10,957 bases of DNA from Jeotgalicoccus sp036782755 (GCA_036782755.1 DAIPYL010000046.1:1-10957); one strand, 5' to 3'; positions 1 to 6,650 are shown, counted from the stretch's first letter. The notes: generated by a model from the sequence alone, not told the origin. A program made the numbers and translations.

Positions 1-42
1 AAATCACCGTCGTTCCAACAGTCCTCACACACCCGCCCATAC
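1..42. other. Window edge, no feature seen
   Basis: These bases lie downstream of the terminator of the minus-strand cassette. I see no reading frame, repeat or regulatory motif that I can support. Confidence 0.5.
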
Positions 43-67
43 AAAAAAGCGCAGCCTCAGCTGCGCT
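43..67 (-). terminator. Rho-independent terminator of the acyltransferase/hydrolase cassette
   Basis: A perfect 8-bp GC-rich stem, AGCGCAGC (48-55) with GCTGCGCT (60-67), closes a 4-nt loop. On the minus strand it is followed by a run of six T (43-48). It begins 14 nt after the stop codon of the hydrolase gene (stop at 82-84), so it ends the three-gene minus-strand unit. Confidence 0.9.
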
Positions 68-81
68 CCCCATTCCAACAC

Positions 82-1053
82 CTATTCATCATAACCAATC
101 AGTATTTCACCGATCTGTTTTCTCGCATCGATACCTTCTTTTATCGGATACAGCGGAAAGACGTGATTCTGCATCTCGTATTCGTAATATTCGTAGTCTG
201 CACCGGCCGCTTCTAGCAGCTGCACATATTTCCGTGCGTCGGGCAGGATAATCTCACGTGTCCCGACAATCAGATAAAGTTTCGGCAGTCCCGCCAATTC
301 ACCATACATCGGCGATACTTTATAGTAATCCGGATCCGCATCGCCCGACCAGATTTTTCCGATTATTTTTAAGTTGTCAGGTTTCAGCATCGGTTCAACT
401 GTTTCGAACGCTTCTATATCCGGGTTCCCCAGTGTAATATCGAGCCACGGCGAAATCACAATCTGCGCTTTCGGCATCGGCAGCTGTTCTTTCTTCAGCC
501 ACTGCACTAAGCCCAGTGTCAGCCCGCCGCCTGCCGAGTCTCCCATAATAATGATATTGCCGTTCTCACTCACGAGCTGTTTATATAATTTCTGCACCTG
601 TTCGTATGCTTCGTCGTAAGTATGCTCCGGTGTTTTCGGATATATCGGCACGATAAATTCCATTGCTGTTTCTTTAACGAGCTTGCTTAAAAATCGCCAG
701 TGGAATACTGACGGCTGGTTTATGTATCCTCCGCCGTGCAGGTACAATACCCGCTGCTTCCGCTTCTCATGTTTAGGAGAAATGGTGAATATTTTCATAC
801 CATCCAATTCATAACTCCCGATATGTGACCTTACAATGCTCCTCGGAATTTCGTACTCCTCCTGGTTTTCTTCAGCATTACGCTCTAGCATTTCATCATC
901 CACATCAGCGATATCAAAGTTCGCCACTCTGATTAAATCTTCGGCGAGTTCGCTGCCGATACTCCTTTTATTTACAAACAATGCCCGGTAGATATACATA
1001 AAAACACCGGATATTGCGGTCAAAACCGCCACACCTCTGAATAGTACTTTCAT
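82..1053 (-). CDS. HSL-family alpha/beta hydrolase (carboxylesterase-like), membrane-anchored
   Basis: A 323-residue alpha/beta hydrolase of the hormone-sensitive-lipase group. Seen: the oxyanion-hole motif HGGGY (106-110), the nucleophile elbow GDSAGG (171-176) with Ser173, and a C-terminal QNHVFP with the likely catalytic His297. The acid position is unusual: where the family normally has G-x-x-D-x-L, this protein reads GTREIILPD (264-272). Glu267 is therefore probably the charge-relay acid, with Asp272 the alternative. Residues 1-26 form a basic-start hydrophobic segment, probably a signal anchor with the catalytic domain outside the membrane (inference). Family members hydrolyse short acyl esters; the natural substrate is unknown. 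The start is ATG with AAAGGGA upstream. The gene lies 29 nt after the DUF6320-type gene and is last in the cassette. Being encoded beside an acyltransferase suggests the two act on the same acyl-ester product. Confidence 0.88.
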   Translation of the reverse strand: MKVLFRGVAVLTAISGVFMYIYRALFVNKRSIGSELAEDLIRVANFDIADVDDEMLERNAEENQEEYEIPRSIVRSHIGSYELDGMKIFTISPKHEKRKQRVLYLHGGGYINQPSVFHWRFLSKLVKETAMEFIVPIYPKTPEHTYDEAYEQVQKLYKQLVSENGNIIIMGDSAGGGLTLGLVQWLKKEQLPMPKAQIVISPWLDITLGNPDIEAFETVEPMLKPDNLKIIGKIWSGDADPDYYKVSPMYGELAGLPKLYLIVGTREIILPDARKYVQLLEAAGADYEYYEYEMQNHVFPLYPIKEGIDARKQIGEILIGYDE

Positions 1054-1082
1054 CTCATCCGTCCCTTTTATCTTCTATTATA

Positions 1083-1748
1083 TTAAAAATGAAATCTTCT
1101 GCCGAGCTGGGTCATTACTGACTGGTTGGCAACGAGCAGCATTGCGATAAACGTCGCCACGCCAAATGATCCTGCAGAGACGCTCGGCCAGAGAACATCT
1201 GCGACGCCTGATAAATAAAGTATAAGCGGCAGAAATCCAAAGCCGATCATCATCAATAAGAAACTGATGTAGCCCGTCCATTTCATGCGGACTTTCAGCA
1301 TCATGATTGAAATCAGCAGAATGCCTGCAATAATCACGAACGGTACGACGTAATTAACTGACCACTGCATTGAGCCGGACATGCCGTCGATAACGAGCAG
1401 CAGTATGGTCAGACTGATGACCTGCGCGGTTATTTTACCGCCGAGGTGCGATGCCGACAGTATCGTATGGTTCAGTGATACTAGCAGATAAAAGACTGCG
1501 ACCGCCACGTAAAATACCCACAGGAAGTGCGGCATAACGATTAAGTTCACGGCGAAGCAGATCAGCGTAGCAAGTAGGCCGCCGATAATTGCGAGTTTTG
1601 AAATACGTGCACGGGTTTTATATTCCTGCTGATCATAGACCGGGTACGCCCGGTTTTCTTCAGCATTTCCGTCCTCAGCCAGCACTCTATGGCACAGCGG
1701 ACATGTATTTTCTGCCGTGACAATCTCACATTCCGTGCATCTGTTCAT
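1083..1748 (-). CDS. DUF6320-type zinc-ribbon multi-pass membrane protein
   Basis: A 221-residue protein of unknown function. The N-terminus carries a compact C-x2-C-x8-C-x2-C zinc ribbon (Cys4, Cys7, Cys16, Cys19), then an acidic linker to about residue 45. About six hydrophobic helices follow, roughly 50-70, 74-93, 106-120, 131-151, 157-180 and 190-207. The short basic tail ends RRFHF. This architecture matches what I recall of the DUF6320 family, which is often encoded beside alcohol-acetyltransferase-like proteins and alpha/beta hydrolases; that recollection needs a profile search. The ATG lies only 2 nt after the stop of the acyltransferase gene, with a GGGGTGAG ribosome site inside that gene's end, so the two are probably translationally coupled. 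A plausible role is membrane partner or scaffold for the flanking acyl-ester enzymes, but nothing in the sequence shows a reaction. Confidence 0.75.
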   Translation of the reverse strand: MNRCTECEIVTAENTCPLCHRVLAEDGNAEENRAYPVYDQQEYKTRARISKLAIIGGLLATLICFAVNLIVMPHFLWVFYVAVAVFYLLVSLNHTILSASHLGGKITAQVISLTILLLVIDGMSGSMQWSVNYVVPFVIIAGILLISIMMLKVRMKWTGYISFLLMMIGFGFLPLILYLSGVADVLWPSVSAGSFGVATFIAMLLVANQSVMTQLGRRFHF

Positions 1749-1750
1749 TG

Positions 1751-3025
1751 CTACTCACCCCATCCGTTTGAAGATACTGTCACATCGAGCCCTGTGAGTC
1801 TTGTAATTTCTTTGAAAAATGTTTTTATAACTTCATTCTCTTCTATTGAACGTGAAAATGTAATGGTTAATTTATCGTTTACTGTTGCCGTGCCGCAATT
1901 AATTGGACTTTTATTCGTCGGATAAAGTACGACATCCATCGAATCAGCATATGGCCGCATCGATTCAGGCAGCTGCACATTGCCCAGGTTCGATACCGTA
2001 ATCGTCTTAGCACGTTCACCGAACTGGTTAAATGCAAAGCGCATAACCGGATATTTAATAAATACAGGAACGATTCTGAGCCATAAGTGACTCTGAAAAG
2101 CGACGAACCGGTTAATGCCTTCCTGCAAAAAGTTCTTATCGGTTTTAGCAATCAGCTGCTGAGTCACCTCGTCGATAATTTTTTCAAGCGGTACATCGTC
2201 GTTCATCTTCACGCCGATATTCGATACCGAGAAAAAGTTCCGGATTGAGACTGAAGGGAAATGTCTTCTGAGGCTCACCGGCATCGCTACAGTTATCAGC
2301 GATGATTTGTTTTTTTCATGGCGTTTTTCCATATGAATGACATTAATCAGCACACTCGTAATGAATCCCGTCAGCGACGTGCCCTGTGCTTTTGCGAATG
2401 TATTGAGTGCTTTGGCATCCACCACACCCTGGATCACATTAATACCCGGCGGGTTTAATTCTGTCCCTTTCAGCTGGTACGCTTTTTTATCGCTTGATCC
2501 CGGATTCTTCACTGTCCGTGATGTTGCATATTTCTCGAAGCTATCTTCCACTTCTTCGCGTTTCGGTACATCATGCGGCAGCATAATATATGTGCCGTCC
2601 ACTTCAACAGGTTCTCCTTTTAACGTTAAGTATTCGTACGTTAACGTTTTTAAAAACTCCGTCGCGCCGCCGCCGTCTGTCAGAGAGTGGAACACTTCCA
2701 CTGAAATACGTTTTTTAAAGTACAGCACACGGATTAAAAACGCATTATTTTCTTTTCTGTCTATCGGTGCACACGGATAGTCCGTTTCTTCTTTAACAAG
2801 CAGCACCTGATCATTCTGCTCGAGGAAATCCCAGAATAGTCCCTTACGCACTCTGACCGTCAGTGTCGGGAACCGAAGCGCTACCGTATCCAGCGCTTCC
2901 TGCAGAATTTTAGGATCAATCATTTCGTGAAGCGTCATCGATACACGGAACACTGCAGAGTTCGAAGCATTCGATACTGCGTGAAATATCTTCCCTGTAT
3001 TATCTATTTTATACCACTGATCCAT
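1751..3025 (-). CDS. Alcohol-acetyltransferase-like acyltransferase (condensation-domain fold)
   Basis: A 424-residue protein resembling the alcohol O-acetyltransferase/condensation-domain superfamily (BAHD and NRPS-condensation relatives), which moves an acyl group from CoA or a carrier to an alcohol or amine. Seen: the active-site HxxxDG motif as HSLTDGGG, with His113 the expected general base and Asp117 structural; a second-half segment TVSNLGNV (343-350), placed like the conserved C-terminal motif of the fold; and two roughly equal halves, as the family has. There is no signal peptide and no membrane helix is evident, so it is probably cytoplasmic. The start chosen is the ATG at 3025, because GGAGG sits 7 nt upstream. 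A TTG at 3046 would put that ribosome site inside the coding region. It is the first gene of the cassette. The substrate cannot be read from the sequence. Confidence 0.8.
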   Translation of the reverse strand: MDQWYKIDNTGKIFHAVSNASNSAVFRVSMTLHEMIDPKILQEALDTVALRFPTLTVRVRKGLFWDFLEQNDQVLLVKEETDYPCAPIDRKENNAFLIRVLYFKKRISVEVFHSLTDGGGATEFLKTLTYEYLTLKGEPVEVDGTYIMLPHDVPKREEVEDSFEKYATSRTVKNPGSSDKKAYQLKGTELNPPGINVIQGVVDAKALNTFAKAQGTSLTGFITSVLINVIHMEKRHEKNKSSLITVAMPVSLRRHFPSVSIRNFFSVSNIGVKMNDDVPLEKIIDEVTQQLIAKTDKNFLQEGINRFVAFQSHLWLRIVPVFIKYPVMRFAFNQFGERAKTITVSNLGNVQLPESMRPYADSMDVVLYPTNKSPINCGTATVNDKLTITFSRSIEENEVIKTFFKEITRLTGLDVTVSSNGWGE

Positions 3026-3032
3026 ATTACTA

Positions 3033-3037
3033 CCTCC
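3033..3037 (-). promoter_or_regulatory. Ribosome binding site that fixes the acyltransferase start
   Basis: GGAGG on the minus strand with a 7-nt spacer to the ATG at 3025. It excludes the longer reading from the TTG at 3046. In the 3038-3079 stretch upstream I see no convincing -35/-10 pair, only a weak TAATAT (3052-3057) without a good partner. The source of transcription for this cassette is therefore unresolved. Confidence 0.85.
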
Positions 3038-3079
3038 GCCGTGCAATTTTCATATTAGTTAAATTGTATATGCTGAAGG

Positions 3080-3130
3080 AAAAAAACAGAAGCAAAACCT
3101 GCTATATTAATAGCAGTTCTGCTTCTGTTT
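3080..3130 (-). terminator. Strong intrinsic terminator after the second receptor gene
   Basis: A long two-part hairpin. The outer 11-bp perfect stem is AAACAGAAGCA (3084-3094) with TGCTTCTGTTT (3120-3130). The inner 7-bp stem is CTGCTAT/ATAGCAG (3099-3116) around ATTA. On the minus strand the stem runs into seven T (3080-3086). It starts 8 nt after the stop codon of the receptor gene at 3139 and separates the transporter unit from the acyltransferase cassette. Confidence 0.9.
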
Positions 3131-3138
3131 CATTTTTA

Positions 3139-4617
3139 TTACTCAGACTGCTCTTTTAGAGTGACCGTTCTGAAATCGGGTTTNNNNNNNNNNNNNNNNN
3201 NNNNNNNNNNNNNNNNNNNNNNNNNNNNNNNNNNNNNNNNNNNNNNNNNNNNNNNNNNNNNNNNNNNNNNNNNNNNNNNNNNNTCGCCGTTTGATATTGC
3301 TTCTAAATAAGTTCCCCACTCAAGCTGCTGGACTTCCAGGTTAATGCCGATTTTTTTCAGCTCTTCCTGCAGCAGTATGGCGATATCGACACGTTCCGGT
3401 ACGTCGTTCGTCAGAATCTTAAGATCGAGACCGTCTTCATAGCCTGCTTCCTTCATTAACTCTTTCGCACGTTCCGGATTATGTTCAAGGTCAACGAGGT
3501 CTTCGTTATAACCGAGTACTTCTTCCTGCAGCGCACCTTTCATCGTGCGTCCCTGTCCGTAATAGACACCTTCCATGATTGCTTCTTTGTCAACCATATG
3601 GGCAATTGCCTGACGCACTCTTTTATCTTTAAGCGCACCTTTTTCTGTATTCATGCCGATGTATTCATTTGAGATATTGTAAATACCGTCTTCAGTCTGC
3701 AGCTCCGGATTGCTTGCCAGTCTGTCCCACTGGGAGTTTTCAATGCCGTATATAAAGTGCGACTGTCCTGTTTCAAGTTCTGCGATACGCGCTGTTGATT
3801 CAGTAACCACTTTAAATGTCAGCGTATCGATTTTTGCCGGTTCACGCCAGTAGTCTTCAAAGCGTTCAACGACGACCGATTCCCCCGGAGTTCTCGACTG
3901 GAATTTCATGTATCCTGTACCGACCGGGTTCTGTTCAATCACTGCACCCGTATCGCCGCCTATTGCATTCGCCGTTTCCTCGAATTCTTCGCCGCCTGTC
4001 TCACGGAGTTCATAATATTCATCCGCTGTCATATCAAGTCCTGCTTTATCGATTGCGTTCTGATAATCTTCATCGATAACTGCTTTTGAAACAATACCGC
4101 CGGCATCGTGCGCCAGATAGTTCGGCAGCGCTGCAAACGGATACTCCGTGATCACTTCAACCGTGTAATCGTCGATGATATTAATTTCAGTAATCATTTC
4201 AAAAATATTTGCACGGGATGACGCGACAGCCGGGTCAACAATTCGTTCAATGCTCGCTTTAAAAGCTTCTGCATTAAAATCTGTGCCATCATGGAACTTC
4301 ACATCATCTCTCAGACTGAATTTCCAAGTCGTATCATTCACCTGTTCAAAATCCGCTGCCAGTGTCATTTCCGGCTCCATATTCTCGTCTATATCAAATA
4401 ACCCTTCATATAATACGTCTCTCCGCTGATCGGAAGGCAGATCATTCTGCCCGGCCGGATCAAGCGATGAGGTATCACTCGCATATGATGCGATGAAATC
4501 TCCCCCTGAAGTATTCGTTTCGCCGTTTTCATCTGCAACTTCCACATTCGCATCAGTCGTACATGCCGCAAGTCCCAGTGTCATTGCAGCGATTGTAAAA
4601 CGTTTCAAATACTTCAT
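3139..4617 (-). CDS. Peptide-type ABC importer substrate-binding lipoprotein, second copy (interrupted by assembly gap)
   Basis: A solute-binding protein of the SBP_bac_5 (DppA/OppA/GsiB) family. It would capture peptide-like substrates, possibly di/oligopeptides or glutathione, at the outer face of the membrane and deliver them to the permeases encoded divergently. Seen: a lipoprotein signal with lipobox LAAC (Cys19), an acidic linker, then SLDPAGQND and FHDGTDFNAE typical of the family. It is closely similar throughout to the neighbouring receptor at 4663-6345, so the pair is a tandem duplication. The 100 N at 3184-3283 hide the C-terminal lobe. By the paralog, 301 nt should stand there rather than 100; both leave the same reading frame, so the apparent 492-residue length is artificial and about 559 is expected. 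ATG start, AGGGGGA ribosome site 8 nt upstream. It follows the first copy by 45 nt with no terminator between them. The gene is probably intact in the organism. Confidence 0.88.
   Translation of the reverse strand: MKYLKRFTIAAMTLGLAACTTDANVEVADENGETNTSGGDFIASYASDTSSLDPAGQNDLPSDQRRDVLYEGLFDIDENMEPEMTLAADFEQVNDTTWKFSLRDDVKFHDGTDFNAEAFKASIERIVDPAVASSRANIFEMITEINIIDDYTVEVITEYPFAALPNYLAHDAGGIVSKAVIDEDYQNAIDKAGLDMTADEYYELRETGGEEFEETANAIGGDTGAVIEQNPVGTGYMKFQSRTPGESVVVERFEDYWREPAKIDTLTFKVVTESTARIAELETGQSHFIYGIENSQWDRLASNPELQTEDGIYNISNEYIGMNTEKGALKDKRVRQAIAHMVDKEAIMEGVYYGQGRTMKGALQEEVLGYNEDLVDLEHNPERAKELMKEAGYEDGLDLKILTNDVPERVDIAILLQEELKKIGINLEVQQLEWGTYLEAISNGXXXXXXXXXXXXXXXXXXXXXXXXXXXXXXXXXXKPDFRTVTLKEQSE
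3184..3283. other. Assembly gap of exactly 100 N inside the receptor gene
   Basis: One hundred N in a row is the usual placeholder for a gap of unknown length. Aligning the flanks with the paralog places the left flank opposite 4701 and the right flank opposite 5003. The expected missing sequence is thus 4702-5002 of the paralog, 301 nt, three times the placeholder. The codon phase is preserved by chance, since 301 and 100 both leave remainder 1 on division by 3. Confidence 0.9.
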
Positions 4618-4662
4618 ATTATATATCCCCCTGAATTAAGACTGATTTTTTATGATAAACAC

Positions 4663-6345
4663 CTATTGCTCATTGATAGTGACATTTCTGAAATCCGGTT
4701 TGTTGAAGTGGTTAATGTACAGTCCGTCCACTTCCGTGCGTACTGCGTTTGCGCTCTGTGACTGTCTGATAAATACTGCCGGCTGTTCTTCGACGAGTAT
4801 TTTATCGATTTCCTGATAGATTTCTTTACGTTTTTCTTCATCTAATTCTCTGCGTCCTTCTTCGAGCAGTTTATCGACTTCCGCGTTGTCAAAGAATGAA
4901 CGGTTACCCGGTGCACCTTTCATAGAAGAATGGAACAATGGCCAGATGCCCTGGTCAGGGTCACCGACCGGGTTCGGCCAGCCTAAGATAAATAAATCGT
5001 GTTCGCCGTTTGAGACTGCTTCTAAGTACGCGCCCCATTCAAGCTGTTCAATGTTTAATGTAATACCGGCTTCCTTAAACTCTTCCTGCAGGTAAATCGC
5101 AAGGTCGACACGTTCGGGTGTGTCGTTTGTCATAATGTTTAACTCAAATCCGTCACCGTAGCCCGCTTCTTCAAGCAGTTCTTTGGCGCGTTCCGGATTG
5201 TATTCCAGATCTTCAAGGTTTTCGTTGTATCCGAGAATTTCTTCCTGCAGCGCGCCCTTCATCGTGCGGCCGACGCCGTAGTAGATACCTTCCATAATCG
5301 TTTCTTTGTCGACCATGTGTCCGATTGCCTGACGCACTCTCTTATCTTTGAGCGGTCCTTTTTCGGTATTCATGCCGACGTATTCATTTGAAAGGTTGTA
5401 TACCGGATGAGTTTCCATTTCCGGATGGTTTTCAATACGTTCCCACTGTCCGTTATCGAAGCCCTGAATGAAGTGTGACTGTCCGCTCTCCAGTTCTGCA
5501 ATGCGTGACGCATCTTCTGCGACGACTTTAAATGTAACCGTGTCGAGTTTTGCCGGCTCATCCCAATAGTTATCGAAACGTTCAACGACAACTTTTTCAC
5601 CCGGTGAACGGGACTGGAATTTCATATAGCCTGTACCGACAGGTTTCTGTTCGACGATTGTTCCCGTTGCACGGCCGACTGCGTCAGCTGTTTCAGCGTA
5701 CTCTTCTCCGCCTGATTGACGCTGTGCGTAAAATTCATCGAGTGTAATGTCGAGTTCCGCTTCATCAATCGCGTTCTGGTAGTCTTCATCGATCACTGCT
5801 TTTGAAACCATGCCGCCGGCATCGTGTGCCAGATATTTCGGCAGCGGCGCAAAAGGATATTCTGTGACGATTTCCACTGTGTAATCATCGATAACATTTA
5901 CTTCTTCAATCATTTCGAAAATGTTCGCTCGTGATGATGCAACTGCCGGATCTACAACACGTTCAATATTCGCTTTTACAGCTTCGGCAGTAAATTCAGT
6001 GCCGTCGTGGAATTCAACACCTTCACGGAGATTGAACACCCACGTCGTGTCATCCGTCTGCTCGTAATCAGTCGCAAGACGCGGTTCCGGCTCTAATTCA
6101 TCGTTCAAATATAAAAGTCCTTCATATATAACGTTTCTGCGCTGGTCCGACGGAAGGTCGTTCTGTCCTGCCGGATCAAGTGACGATACATCAGTTGCAT
6201 ATGAAGCAACGAGGTCTCCGCCTGATGACGTTTCTCCAGTATTTCCTTCTTCATCCGCAACTTCCACATCTGAATCGTCCGTACATGCAGCGAGCACCAT
6301 TATCATTGCCGCCATTAATAGATATGTAAAATATTTTTTTGCCAA
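4663..6345 (-). CDS. Peptide-type ABC importer substrate-binding lipoprotein, first copy (DppA/GsiB-like)
   Basis: A complete 560-residue extracytoplasmic receptor of the SBP_bac_5 family. Seen in order: signal peptide with lipobox LAAC (Cys21); an acidic Gly/Ser/Thr linker (22-43); SLDPAGQND (55-63); the family signature around FHDGTEFTAE (112-121); NTEKGPLKDKRVRQA (326-340), a conserved interlobe region; and in the second lobe GWPNPVGDPDQG (455-466). In DppA and OppA an aspartate of the last segment holds the peptide's amino terminus (family knowledge), which favours a peptide ligand over a metal or sugar. The end, from VEEQPAVFI to the terminus, also follows the DppA pattern. Glutathione-type annotation is equally possible; the ligand is not decidable here. 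The start is TTG at 6345, supported by GGAGG 7 nt upstream and by the signal peptide beginning right there. It is the first gene of the minus-strand unit. Confidence 0.92.
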   Translation of the reverse strand: MAKKYFTYLLMAAMIMVLAACTDDSDVEVADEEGNTGETSSGGDLVASYATDVSSLDPAGQNDLPSDQRRNVIYEGLLYLNDELEPEPRLATDYEQTDDTTWVFNLREGVEFHDGTEFTAEAVKANIERVVDPAVASSRANIFEMIEEVNVIDDYTVEIVTEYPFAPLPKYLAHDAGGMVSKAVIDEDYQNAIDEAELDITLDEFYAQRQSGGEEYAETADAVGRATGTIVEQKPVGTGYMKFQSRSPGEKVVVERFDNYWDEPAKLDTVTFKVVAEDASRIAELESGQSHFIQGFDNGQWERIENHPEMETHPVYNLSNEYVGMNTEKGPLKDKRVRQAIGHMVDKETIMEGIYYGVGRTMKGALQEEILGYNENLEDLEYNPERAKELLEEAGYGDGFELNIMTNDTPERVDLAIYLQEEFKEAGITLNIEQLEWGAYLEAVSNGEHDLFILGWPNPVGDPDQGIWPLFHSSMKGAPGNRSFFDNAEVDKLLEEGRRELDEEKRKEIYQEIDKILVEEQPAVFIRQSQSANAVRTEVDGLYINHFNKPDFRNVTINEQ

Positions 6346-6352
6346 TTTACAG

Positions 6353-6357
6353 CCTCC
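6353..6357 (-). promoter_or_regulatory. Ribosome binding site for the TTG-initiated receptor gene
   Basis: GGAGG on the minus strand, 7 nt before the TTG start codon at 6345. It makes the TTG start convincing; a later ATG would cut off the signal peptide. Confidence 0.85.
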
Positions 6358-6408
6358 GTTATTGTGATACTATTAATTCATAGTTATCTTGTATGTATTG
6401 TAATTCAG

Positions 6409-6438
6409 ATTATAGCACTAGGAATTAAGGGAATGCAA
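6409..6438 (-). promoter_or_regulatory. Vegetative (sigma-A type) promoter for the receptor genes
   Basis: Minus strand: -35-like TTGCAT (6433-6438, weak), 18-nt spacer, then a perfect TATAAT (6409-6414) preceded by TGC, making an extended -10. Transcription would start near 6402, leaving a leader of about 57 nt before the TTG start. The strong extended -10 compensates for the poor -35. Confidence 0.7.
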
Positions 6439-6484
6439 CATCTATTTTAAAGATTACATATTGATGAAACCCTTGATACACATG

Positions 6485-6499
6485 AGGAAACGCTTTCAA
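6485..6499 (-). promoter_or_regulatory. Candidate cre site (CcpA, carbon catabolite control)
   Basis: On the minus strand TTGAAAGCGTTTCCT fits every fixed position of the cre consensus WTGNAANCGNWNNCW. It fits the stricter TGWAANCGNTNWCA with two mismatches. Its centre is about 90 bp upstream of the predicted receptor start and about 100 bp upstream of the predicted plus-strand start near 6592, so it could affect both arms. The consensus match is seen; binding is inference. Confidence 0.55.
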
Positions 6500-6507
6500 T
6501 TATGTAG

Positions 6508-6522
6508 AGTTTTGTGAATATT
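6508..6522 (+). promoter_or_regulatory. Candidate CodY box
   Basis: AGTTTTGTGAATATT matches 12 of 15 positions of the CodY consensus AATTTTCWGAAAATT, with mismatches at positions 2, 7 and 12. CodY represses peptide importers in many Bacillota when branched-chain amino acids and GTP are plentiful (established knowledge). The site lies upstream of the plus-strand promoter candidates. In AT-rich DNA a 12/15 match can arise by chance. Confidence 0.45.
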
Positions 6523-6533
6523 GGCAGTAAAAA

Positions 6534-6572
6534 GTATAGACTAATGTATTTCTTTCTTGTTATAGTCTATAC
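6534..6572. repeat. Perfect 10-bp inverted repeat in the divergent control region (possible operator)
   Basis: GTATAGACTA (6534-6543) and TAGTCTATAC (6563-6572) are exact reverse complements separated by 19 nt. The right arm falls within the spacer of the best plus-strand promoter candidate and the left arm just upstream. A third copy of the half-site core TAGTCTA is at 6613-6619, exactly 50 bp after the right arm's start. The spacing suits a dimeric repressor better than an RNA hairpin, and there is no T-run after it. I do not recognise the motif as belonging to a named regulator. Confidence 0.6.
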
Positions 6573-6585
6573 AACGATGTATTAT
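6557..6585 (+). promoter_or_regulatory. Best promoter candidate for the permease/ATPase operon
   Basis: TTGTTA (6557-6562, 4/6), a 17-nt spacer and TATTAT (6580-6585, 5/6) give a plausible sigma-A promoter starting near 6592, with a leader of about 59 nt. Two overlapping alternatives exist: an extended -10 TGTTATAGT (6558-6566) with TAGACT (6537-6542) as -35, and TTGGCA (6521-6526) with TGTATT (6545-6550). Sequence alone does not decide among them. Confidence 0.5.
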
Positions 6586-6616
6586 GAGTGAATATGTCTG
6601 TTATTTTTTGAGTAGT

Positions 6617-6628
6617 CTAAATATTTAG
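6617..6628. repeat. Short AT-rich palindrome in the operon leader
   Basis: CTAAATATTTAG is a perfect 12-bp palindrome ending 6 nt before the GAGGGGG ribosome site (6635-6641). It overlaps the third TAGTCTA half-site. It could be an extra operator element or chance in AT-rich DNA; with no loop and low GC it is not a terminator. Confidence 0.35.
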
Positions 6629-6650
6629 TTACAAGAGGGGGTTAAGTTGT

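Noticed and set aside
2337..2780. A 147-codon open frame on the plus strand
   Set aside because: It lies wholly antisense within the acyltransferase gene, has no ribosome site, and its product shows no domain; the opposite strand carries the HxxxDG motif and coherent family features.
3139..4617. Second receptor as a truncated pseudogene
   Set aside because: The shortness comes from the 100-N placeholder. The flanks align in frame with the paralog up to a normal stop, and no frameshift or stop is visible in the sequenced parts.
4618..4662. Terminator or separate promoter between the two receptor genes
   Set aside because: The 45-nt gap has an A/T run but no stable stem and no good -35/-10 pair, so the two genes are best treated as one unit.
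6534..6572. Inverted repeat as a terminator or mobile-element end
   Set aside because: The stem is AT-rich with a 19-nt loop and no following T-run; there is no transposase gene and no target duplication nearby.
6586..6650. Riboswitch or T-box leader before the permease operon
   Set aside because: The leader is only about 59 nt, has no T-box sequence, no terminator/antiterminator pair, and only a short AT palindrome.
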